Assembly (NCBI GenBank): GCA_001805125.1
Contig: MHEF01000029.1
Span: 10,754 to 20,351, forward strand
Direction of reading: 5' to 3'
DNA: 9,598 bases
From: Nitrospirae bacterium RBG_13_39_12
Lineage (GTDB): Bacteria > Nitrospirota > Thermodesulfovibrionia > Thermodesulfovibrionales > SM23-35
Shown: positions 1 through 4,959 of the stretch, piece by piece
Layout of the letters: each line of letters starts with the position of its first letter
How positions within the stretch are numbered: the stretch's first letter is position 1
Notes under the pieces: generated by a model
Seen by the model: only the letters and a program-made list of their open reading frames with translations
What the model was told of the DNA's origin: nothing
The model's database searches: none
Position numbers and translations under genes: made by a program

Positions 1-790
1 AGTCGCCCCATACAATATTACCATTGCCGTCAATAACACCTATCCTGTCCGCATCTCCATCGTATCCAATGCCGATATCAGCCTTCTGTTCCTTTGTCAG
101 ATTTATGAGGTCCCTGATATATTCCAATACCGTCGGGTCCGGATGGTGGTTGGGGAATTTTCCATCAGGCTCACAGTAAAGTTGTATAACTTCACATCCC
201 ATGATTCCCAATATTTCAGGGGCGACAATCCCGCCTGTGCCGTTCCCTGCATCAACAACAACCTTCACTTTCCTGTATTCTTTACCCGATAAATAGGAGA
301 AGCGTTTAACCATAAACTTTTTGTATGCAGTCAGAATATCGTAATGCTTTAAACTTCCAGCAGCAGGACTTTCAAACCAGTCACCTTTCTGAATAATATC
401 TTTAAGGAATTGAACCTTCTCTCCGAAGATGGTCTCCTTTCCGATACTCAATTTAAACCCGTTGTATTCAGGCGGATTATGGCTTCCTGTAACCATAATG
501 CCTCCGTCAAGATTAAGGTGGTGTATTGAAAAATACTGAAGAGGAGTTGGACACATACCAATGTCATAAACATCAATGCCTGCTGATAATATTCCTTTAA
601 TAATGTTTGCAGAAAGAGCTTCTGAACTGATTCTTGCATCCCTGCCGACACTTGCATACTTTGCGCAGGCATTTATTTTTTTAAGGAGTGCAGCAAATGC
701 TTTCCCCAGGTGAAAGGCAAAGTCGTCATCCAGGTCTTTTCCGACAATACCCCTTATGTCGTATTCTCTGAATATTTTTTCGTCAAACAT
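1..790 (-). CDS. Phosphomannomutase/phosphoglucomutase (AlgC type), 3' end cut by window
   Basis: Alpha-D-phosphohexomutase that interconverts hexose 6- and 1-phosphates in the cytoplasm; here it plausibly supplies glucose-1-phosphate to RmlA. I translated the minus strand from ATG at 788-790: the frame stays open for 263 codons to the window edge. The N-terminus has the family signature FREYDIRGIVG (residues 7-17). The catalytic phosphoserine loop TGSHNPPEYNG (101-111) has Ser103 as the phosphorylated residue, and the metal-binding loop DGDADR sits at 244-249. Domain 1 and most of domain 2 are present; family members have about 450-465 residues, so roughly 190-200 C-terminal residues lie outside. 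It follows rmlB after 146 bp. There is no recognisable Shine-Dalgarno: the bases before ATG are a T-run preceded by a heptamer repeat. The motifs do not separate phosphomannomutase from phosphoglucomutase or a dual enzyme. The family call is secure; substrate preference is inferred from context. Confidence 0.95.
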   Translation of the reverse strand, partial: MFDEKIFREYDIRGIVGKDLDDDFAFHLGKAFAALLKKINACAKYASVGRDARISSEALSANIIKGILSAGIDVYDIGMCPTPLQYFSIHHLNLDGGIMVTGSHNPPEYNGFKLSIGKETIFGEKVQFLKDIIQKGDWFESPAAGSLKHYDILTAYKKFMVKRFSYLSGKEYRKVKVVVDAGNGTGGIVAPEILGIMGCEVIQLYCEPDGKFPNHHPDPTVLEYIRDLINLTKEQKADIGIGYDGDADRIGVIDGNGNIVWGD

Positions 791-798
791 AAAAAAAT

Positions 799-931
799 AG
801 TATGCACTAAACACTAAGCAGTAGGCACTATTTTAAAACTCCAAAAACAATAAAAGTAATCAGTATCCAGTGGTTACCTTTGACTGCTATATTATTACTT
901 TTGACTTTTGAATTCTGACTTCTCAGTTTTC
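799..931. repeat. Degenerate heptamer tandem array filling the rmlB-pmm spacer
   Basis: Read on the plus strand from 799, the spacer divides into 19 consecutive 7-bp words with no phase slip. Most begin with ACT or AGT and end in C or G. The left end (799-826) has AGTATGC, ACTAAAC, ACTAAGC and AGTAGGC. The right end (897-931) has ACTTTTG twice, then AATTCTG, ACTTCTC and AGTTTTC. The middle (about 834-854) is poorly conserved. The array occupies 133 of the 146 bp between the rmlB stop and the pmm start. It resembles the short tandemly repeated heptamers described in cyanobacteria in style only; no homology is claimed. Confidence 0.7.
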
Positions 932-936
932 CGGTT

Positions 937-1902
937 TCAGGTTATTGCTTTTCCGTTCATCCACCCGGCATTATCCAGGTACCATTTTACAGTCCTGTCT
1001 ATACCTTCAGCAAATTTTATACTGCTCTTCCAGCCAAGCTGTTTTTCTATTTTTTTCGAATTTAAAGAATACCTGAAATCGTGCCCCAACCTGTCTTCCA
1101 CGAAGTCTATTAAATCATCCGGTTTGTTCAGAAGATTTAAAACTGTCTTTACCACGTCTATGTTTCTCTTCTCTTCACCGCTTCCAATATTATAAGTTTC
1201 ACCTGCCTCCCCTTTTTCTAAAACAGAAAACACCGCATCTATGCAGTCACTTACGAACAACCATTCCCTTATGTTCTCACCCCTTGCATAAACAGGGACT
1301 TTTTCATTATGCAATGCCTTTAATATAATTACAGGAATGAGTTTTTCAGGATACTGCCATGGTCCGTAGTTATTGCATGGTCTCACTGTTATAACAGGCA
1401 TTCCATATGTCCTGTGATAAGCTCTTCCAAGCATGTCAGACGATGCCTTGCTGACAGAATATGGAGAATTAGGGTTTAAGGGTGTTGTTTCATAAAACTG
1501 TCCATCTTCTGAAAGTTCACCGTATACCTCATCAGTTGATATGTTAACGAATCTTTCTATTTCATATTTTCTTGATACATCAAGGAGAATCTGCGTCCCT
1601 TTAACATTTGTATCAAAAAAAGGAGAAGCGTCCTGTATGCTCCTGTCAACATGGCTTTCTGCTGCAAAGTGAACAACAATATCAGGTTTCTCTGTCTCAA
1701 ATATATATTCCATGGATTCCTTTTCAGATATATCAGTCCTGTAAAAGGTAGTTTCTTTGTCCACCTCTTTCAATCTCTGCATATCACCCGCATAAGTAAG
1801 GCTGTCCACAACCAGCATTCCATATCCCATCCTGACACCGCTCCTTACAAATTCACTCCCTATGAAACCGGCGCCGCCTGTCACTAACAGTTTTTTGTTC
1901 AT
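937..1902 (-). CDS. rmlB: dTDP-glucose 4,6-dehydratase
   Basis: Second step of dTDP-L-rhamnose synthesis: NAD-dependent conversion of dTDP-glucose to dTDP-4-keto-6-deoxyglucose, in the cytoplasm. The 321-residue extended short-chain dehydrogenase has the Rossmann motif TGGAGFIG (8-15), the dTDP-sugar/NAD segment AAESHVDRS (80-88), the dehydratase-specific Thr123-Asp124-Glu125 (in STDEVYG) and the catalytic pair Tyr148/Lys152 in YSVSK. RPCNNYGP (174-181) followed by YPEKLIP is typical of RmlB. The length is slightly below the usual 330-360 residues, but all catalytic elements are present. The ATG start has an AGGG Shine-Dalgarno 7 nt upstream, inside a 9-bp repeat. The gene is separated from rmlD by 291 bp of repeat-rich DNA, so it may be transcribed or stabilised separately from rmlACD. 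Some homologues act in other deoxysugar pathways, but rmlA, rmlC and rmlD alongside make the rhamnose role strong. Confidence 0.97.
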   Translation of the reverse strand: MNKKLLVTGGAGFIGSEFVRSGVRMGYGMLVVDSLTYAGDMQRLKEVDKETTFYRTDISEKESMEYIFETEKPDIVVHFAAESHVDRSIQDASPFFDTNVKGTQILLDVSRKYEIERFVNISTDEVYGELSEDGQFYETTPLNPNSPYSVSKASSDMLGRAYHRTYGMPVITVRPCNNYGPWQYPEKLIPVIILKALHNEKVPVYARGENIREWLFVSDCIDAVFSVLEKGEAGETYNIGSGEEKRNIDVVKTVLNLLNKPDDLIDFVEDRLGHDFRYSLNSKKIEKQLGWKSSIKFAEGIDRTVKWYLDNAGWMNGKAIT

Positions 1903-1904
1903 TT

Positions 1905-1931
1905 AGTTTCCCTGGTTTCTTTAGTTTCTTT
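1905..1931. repeat. Three 9-bp tandem repeats in the rmlB leader
   Basis: On the plus strand three adjacent nonamers occur: AGTTTCCCT, GGTTTCTTT and AGTTTCTTT. On the coding strand they read as GAAACT/GAAACC units spaced by AAA or AGG. The unit nearest the start codon contains the AGGG that serves as the rmlB Shine-Dalgarno, so gain or loss of a unit would change the leader length but keep the ribosome site. Confidence 0.6.
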
Positions 1932-1994
1932 ACTGGCCACTTTATTAATAAATTCGATTCATTCGTAAAAAAGTTGAAAGAGTCATAAGACTTG

Positions 1995-2026
1995 CTGGAT
2001 TCCCGCTTAAGAACCGCGGGAATGAC
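1995..2026. repeat. REP-like palindrome, copy 1 (VIPA-type)
   Basis: An 8-bp perfect stem, ATTCCCGC (1999-2006) with GCGGGAAT (2016-2023), has a 9-nt loop and is flanked by CTGG and GAC. On the minus strand it reads GTCATTCCCGC...GGAATCCAG, a widely dispersed bacterial intergenic palindrome whose translation (VIPA...) is a frequent false ORF. It lies between rmlD and rmlB. No T-run follows on either strand, so it is not a classical intrinsic terminator. Confidence 0.8.
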
Positions 2027-2050
2027 GAACAAAAACAATCACTTAAGAAT

Positions 2051-2080
2051 GTCATCCTCGGGCTTGACCCGGGGATCCAG
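2051..2080. repeat. REP-like palindrome, copy 2, opposite orientation
   Basis: The arms ATCCTCGGG (2054-2062) and CCCGGGGAT (2068-2076) pair over 9 bp with one T-G wobble and a 5-nt loop. GTC and CCAG flank them. It belongs to the same end-sequence class as the copy at 1995-2026 (GTCAT...ATCCAG) but is inverted relative to it, 24 bp away. In the plus-strand frame it translates as VILGLDPGIQ, a familiar repeat-derived peptide and not a gene. Confidence 0.8.
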
Positions 2081-2126
2081 AGTGTTCTCAACTTAAATAC
2101 GAAAGATGTATAAATTCTCATTGCAC

Positions 2127-2172
2127 AGACAAAGGATATAGTATTTGAGCGAAAAAACTATATCCTCTGTCT
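2127..2172. repeat. Long inverted repeat just downstream of rmlD
   Basis: Two 16-nt arms (2127-2142 and 2157-2172) are complementary except at one position, with a 14-nt loop. On the minus strand it begins 21 nt after the rmlD stop codon. The arm core is AGGATATAGT. On the minus strand the loop starts with a run of T, but no T-run follows the stem, so an intrinsic terminator is not well supported. A 3'-end stabilising or attenuating hairpin for the rmlACD message is possible. Confidence 0.7.
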
Positions 2173-2193
2173 ACATAATCTTTAATATTTACG

Positions 2194-3051
2194 CTAAATC
2201 TCCTCTCTCTCCAACATGATTTCTACATATCTGTCAATTCCCAACTTCCAGTAAGGTATATCAACATTCAGGTCTTTTGATAATTTATTGTTCGACATTG
2301 CTGAGAAATAAGGCCTCCGTGCTGGTGAAGGGAAATAATCCGATCTTACCGGCAATATCAGGTTATCCAACCCGAACCTCTCCATAAAATAGCGCGCAAC
2401 TTCGTACTTTGAGGCATAGCCGCTATTGGTCAGGTGGTAAACCCCTCTCAAACCTTTACTTATTGCAAACATTGTTAAACTTGCAATGTCTTTCGTATAT
2501 GTAGGTACCGAGATTTGGTCACAAACAATCCTTAAGACCCTGTTTTTTTTCGCCCACTCCGTCAGTCTATACAGAAAATTCTGTTTTCCCTGTCCAAAAA
2601 CCCAGCTTAGCCTGAATAGCAGAAAATTATCAGATTCTTCTGCCAAAAATCTCTCACCTGACAATTTGCTTTCCCCGTACTTGCTGATCGGATTGGGGTT
2701 ATCTTCCTCTTTATAATAATCTTCTTTTGTGCCGTCGAATACGTAATCGGTGCTGTAATGTATCAAAAATGCATTATTTTCTCTGGACACTAACGCCAGA
2801 TTTTTTACACCTGATGCATTTACTTTAAAAGCAGCATCAAAATCTTCTTCAGACTTATCTACCAGATTATAGGCGGCACAATTCATAACAATGCCAGGAT
2901 TACATTTTGAGAAAGCTTCCTTAACACTGTTTATATCAGATATATCCAGAGCTTCTTTATCAAGAGCTGTTACTGTATGGTCGTAGTTTTTTAATGTCCT
3001 CTGAATTTCTTTTGCGAGCTGACCATTAGCACCTGTGATTAAGACATTCAT
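2194..3051 (-). CDS. rmlD: dTDP-4-dehydrorhamnose reductase
   Basis: Final step of dTDP-L-rhamnose synthesis: NAD(P)H-dependent reduction of dTDP-4-keto-L-rhamnose. The 285-residue short-chain dehydrogenase has the N-terminal nucleotide motif ITGANGQL (5-12), the STDYVFDG segment (100-107), the catalytic Tyr125/Lys129 in YGESK, and the family block DQISVPTYTKDIA (178-190). An RRPYFSAM block near the C-terminus is also characteristic. Length is normal (about 280-300). The ATG overlaps the rmlC stop in an ATGA arrangement (4 nt), and an AAGAAGG ribosome site lies 7 nt upstream inside rmlC, so the two genes are translationally coupled. The gene is followed by a strong inverted repeat at 2127-2172 and two REP-like palindromes, which suggests that the rmlACD message may end or be processed there. 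No anomalies are seen in the coding frame. Confidence 0.97.
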   Translation of the reverse strand: MNVLITGANGQLAKEIQRTLKNYDHTVTALDKEALDISDINSVKEAFSKCNPGIVMNCAAYNLVDKSEEDFDAAFKVNASGVKNLALVSRENNAFLIHYSTDYVFDGTKEDYYKEEDNPNPISKYGESKLSGERFLAEESDNFLLFRLSWVFGQGKQNFLYRLTEWAKKNRVLRIVCDQISVPTYTKDIASLTMFAISKGLRGVYHLTNSGYASKYEVARYFMERFGLDNLILPVRSDYFPSPARRPYFSAMSNNKLSKDLNVDIPYWKLGIDRYVEIMLEREEI

Positions 3052-3650
3052 TCATCAACCTTCTTACTTCCCCCTTTTACAGTGGGGGATATAGAGCGGT
3101 ATTCAAAATTATTATCCGCATATCTCAATGCAGGGTGTTTCATATCTCTTTCAGACAGAATCGGCTCTTTGACAGGCCAGTGGATGTTTATTTCATTATC
3201 ATTCCAGATAATCCCGCTGTCGGCTCCGGGTGAATATTCCCTGGTACATTTATATATAACGCCGGATGCTTCACTCAGGACGACAAAGCCATGTGCAAAG
3301 CCAGCCGGTACATAAAGCATCAGATTATTTTCTTCAGACAACTCTGCACTTACCCATTTTCCGAAAGTAGGCGATCCTTTTCTTATATCAACAGCTACAT
3401 CAAAGATCTTACCCTTTATGCACTGAACCAGCTTGCCCTGTGCATTTGGATTCTTTTGAAAGTGAAGTCCTCTCAATACCCCCTTTGCAGATCTTGAATA
3501 ATTGTCCTGTAAAAAATGCTCTTCTATCCCAGCCCTTGCAAAGTCTGAATATTTGTAAGCCTCCATAAAAGAACCCCTTGCATCCCTTAAAATTTCGGGT
3601 TCAACAAGCATAACTTCCGGTATTTCGAGTTTTTTAAAATTAAAAGGCAT
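3048..3650 (-). CDS. rmlC: dTDP-4-dehydrorhamnose 3,5-epimerase
   Basis: Third step of dTDP-L-rhamnose synthesis, a cofactor-free double epimerisation by a cupin-fold enzyme. Starting at ATG 3648-3650 the protein has 200 residues: RDARGSF (22-28), RGLHFQ (60-65) with catalytic His63, Lys73 in QGKLVQC, the cupin stretch YVPAGFAHGF (113-122), Tyr133, and Asp169 in LSERD. These match the known RmlC active site. An in-frame TTG at 3702-3704 would add 18 hydrophobic residues, but that stretch is encoded by CTTTACC-type spacer repeat. The ATG has AAGG 9 nt upstream and gives the usual N-terminus, so I chose ATG. The last 15 or so residues (SISPTVKGGSKK...) look like read-through of a CCCCC/GGGGG intergenic repeat. 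It overlaps rmlD by 4 nt and follows rmlA after a 141-bp repeat spacer. Confidence 0.96.
   Translation of the reverse strand: MPFNFKKLEIPEVMLVEPEILRDARGSFMEAYKYSDFARAGIEEHFLQDNYSRSAKGVLRGLHFQKNPNAQGKLVQCIKGKIFDVAVDIRKGSPTFGKWVSAELSEENNLMLYVPAGFAHGFVVLSEASGVIYKCTREYSPGADSGIIWNDNEINIHWPVKEPILSERDMKHPALRYADNNFEYRSISPTVKGGSKKVDE
3069..3089. repeat. C5/G5 hairpin inside the rmlC 3' end
   Basis: TCCCCC (3069-3074) pairs with GGGGGA (3084-3089) around a 9-nt loop. On the coding strand the hairpin sits a few nt before the AAGAAGG ribosome site of rmlD and encodes the SPTVKGG part of the rmlC tail. It resembles the common dispersed CCCCCTTT...AAAGGGGG element that yields PPL.KGG peptides; this family assignment is from general familiarity. 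Confidence 0.5.
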
Positions 3651-3659
3651 AACAAAAAG

Positions 3660-3663
3660 CCTT
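3660..3663 (-). promoter_or_regulatory. Ribosome binding site fixing the rmlC start
   Basis: The minus strand reads AAGG followed by 9 nt and then the ATG at 3648-3650. The match to the anti-Shine-Dalgarno is modest, but together with the canonical RmlC N-terminus it favours this ATG over the upstream TTG (3702-3704). Confidence 0.55.
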
Positions 3664-3670
3664 AGAATAA

Positions 3671-3789
3671 AGATAAAGGTACAGGTATAGGCATAGAAAA
3701 ACAAATCTCATATTTGCCTTTACCTTGTATTCTCCCTGTGCCTGTATCTTTACCTCTCTACCTTTACCTGTCTTTATATCTTTACCTGC
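3671..3789. repeat. CTTTACC short-repeat array in the rmlA-rmlC spacer
   Basis: CTTTACC occurs at 3718, 3748, 3762 and 3780 on the plus strand. Between 3741 and 3768 the words fall in strict 7-bp phase (CCTGTAT, CTTTACC, TCTCTAC, CTTTACC); elsewhere the phase slips, with 18-bp and 30-bp spacings. A copy in opposite orientation lies at 3671-3685 and pairs with 3741-3755 over 15 bp with one wobble and one mismatch, so the transcript could fold into a long stem. The stretch makes up most of the gap between rmlA and rmlC. Confidence 0.6.
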
Positions 3790-3791
3790 TT

Positions 3792-4664
3792 TTATTTTAT
3801 TATCCTCATGAGATATTTGCCGTATTCATTGTGGTTCAGGGGCTGGGCAAGTTTTAATAATTGTTTTTTATTTATATAACCCAACTTGTAAGCTATCTCT
3901 TCTATACAGGCTATTTTTAGCCCCTGCCTTCTTTCAATGGTAGCTATAAACTCTCCGGCATCCAGAAGGCTTGCATGTGTTCCTGTATCAAGCCATGCAT
4001 AGCCCCTTCCCATCAGTTCAACCCTGAGCTTTCCTTTTTTAAGATATTCCTTGTTTACATCTGTTATCTCGAGTTCACCTCTGTGTGAAGGCTTCAGTTT
4101 TTTTGAAATCCCTGTTACATCGTTGCTGTAGAAATAAAGTCCTGTCACTGCATATCTTGATTTGGGTTCACGGGGTTTTTCCTCAAGGGATAATACGTTG
4201 CCCTTTTTATCAAATTCGACTACGCCGTATCTTTCAGGGTCATTCACATAATAGCCGAATATCGTAGCGCCTCTCTTTGTTTTTATATCCTTTAACGCCT
4301 TCTTCAGTAAGTCTGTAAGCCCGTGTCCATAAAAAATATTGTCTCCGAGAACAAGACAGACATCGTCACTCCCTATGAATTTCTTTCCGAGGATAAAGGC
4401 TTCTGCGATGCCACATGGACGGGGCTGTTCCTTATAAGAAAACCGAAGTCCCAGGTATGATCCGTCACCGAATATATTTTTAAACCTGACTAAATCCTGG
4501 GGAGTAGAAATTATCAGGATATCCCGTATTCCTGCAAGCATAAGTACTGACAGCGGGTAATAAATCATCGGCTTATCATAAATAGGCAACAACTGTTTAC
4601 AAACCCCCAGTGTTACCGGGTAAAGCCTTGTGCCTATGCCGCCTGCCAGAATTATGCCCTTCAC
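3792..4664 (-). CDS. rmlA: Glucose-1-phosphate thymidylyltransferase
   Basis: First committed step of dTDP-L-rhamnose synthesis: dTTP + glucose-1-phosphate to dTDP-glucose + pyrophosphate. From GTG 4662-4664 the protein has 290 residues and begins MKGIILAGGIGTRLYP, the classic nucleotidyltransferase signature, with catalytic residues Arg13 and Lys23. The metal-binding Asp108 lies in LGDNIFYGHG (106-115), LEEKP is at 160-164, ELEITDVN at 197-204 and WLDTGTH at 224-230. EQPRPCGIAEAF (79-90) replaces the more usual QPSPDGLAQAF, a mild variation. A TTG two codons upstream is also possible, but GGAGG lies 7 nt before the GTG and only 1 nt before the TTG, so GTG is preferred. It is preceded by a 295-bp gap with a heptamer repeat and a possible promoter, and followed by a 141-bp repeat spacer. 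It likely opens the rhamnose block. Confidence 0.97.
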   Translation of the reverse strand: MKGIILAGGIGTRLYPVTLGVCKQLLPIYDKPMIYYPLSVLMLAGIRDILIISTPQDLVRFKNIFGDGSYLGLRFSYKEQPRPCGIAEAFILGKKFIGSDDVCLVLGDNIFYGHGLTDLLKKALKDIKTKRGATIFGYYVNDPERYGVVEFDKKGNVLSLEEKPREPKSRYAVTGLYFYSNDVTGISKKLKPSHRGELEITDVNKEYLKKGKLRVELMGRGYAWLDTGTHASLLDAGEFIATIERRQGLKIACIEEIAYKLGYINKKQLLKLAQPLNHNEYGKYLMRIIK

Positions 4665-4671
4665 TGACAAG

Positions 4672-4676
4672 CCTCC
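4672..4676 (-). promoter_or_regulatory. Strong Shine-Dalgarno that fixes the rmlA GTG start
   Basis: GGAGG on the minus strand is followed by 7 nt and then GTG AAG GGC. The upstream in-frame TTG would sit 1 nt from GGAGG, too close to initiate well. This moves the start to 4664. Confidence 0.85.
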
Positions 4677-4725
4677 GGAGAGGTAAAACTAAAACAAGGG
4701 AGCAGGCAGTATTCACCATAAACAA

Positions 4726-4755
4726 AGTAGGCACTAAGCAGTAAGCAGTAGGCAC
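4726..4755. repeat. Heptamer repeat copy upstream of rmlA
   Basis: Four 7-bp units lie in phase: AGTAGGC, ACTAAGC, AGTAAGC and AGTAGGC, followed by ACC. The word order matches 813-828 in the rmlB-pmm spacer except for one extra heptamer. A more degenerate stretch (AGCAGGC, AGTATTC at 4701-4714) may be a decayed extension. It lies about 60 bp upstream of the rmlA start. Confidence 0.75.
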
Positions 4756-4852
4756 CAAAAAACAAACGCCGGGGAAATATGTTCAACATCTCGTTCTTTT
4801 TAAAACGTAAATCATTTTATGTTTGCCTTTAAGCTCTATCTACAGCACCTCT

Positions 4853-4882
4853 AATATACCCTACTTTTCTTGCATATTCCAA
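4853..4882 (-). promoter_or_regulatory. Possible sigma70-type promoter upstream of rmlA
   Basis: On the minus strand TTGGAA (4882-4877) and TATATT (4858-4853) are separated by 18 bp. They lie in the 295-bp gap between the RfaH-like gene and rmlA, with a leader of roughly 180 nt that would include the heptamer repeat. The match to consensus is imperfect and AT-rich spacers give such matches by chance. The rest of this gap shows no ORF and no clear hairpin. Confidence 0.3.
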
Positions 4883-4959
4883 GATACTTTATTTTTTTAA
4901 AGATTTTCTGGATATATTTCAATACCTTCAAAAGCAGGCACATGAACTGAGCGGGTAAT

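Noticed and set aside
448..672. A 74-codon minus-strand ORF
   Set aside because: It lies inside the phosphomutase gene in another frame; the phosphomutase frame has all family motifs.
799..931. CRISPR array
   Set aside because: The 7-bp units are contiguous, without spacers or 25-40 bp direct repeats, and no cas genes are present.
1853..2038. A 61-codon minus-strand ORF beginning MFLFVIPAVLKRESS
   Set aside because: Its first residues are the translation of the REP-like palindrome at 1995-2026, and its end overlaps rmlB in another frame. VIPA-type peptides are repeat artefacts.
2127..2172. Intrinsic terminator for rmlACD
   Set aside because: The stem is AT-rich and no T-run follows it on either strand, so it is reported only as an inverted repeat.
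3651..3704. N-terminal extension of RmlC from TTG at 3702-3704 (an apparent signal-like hydrophobic start)
   Set aside because: The 18 extra residues are encoded by spacer repeat DNA, RmlC is a cytosolic enzyme, and the ATG at 3650 gives the family-typical N-terminus with a ribosome site.
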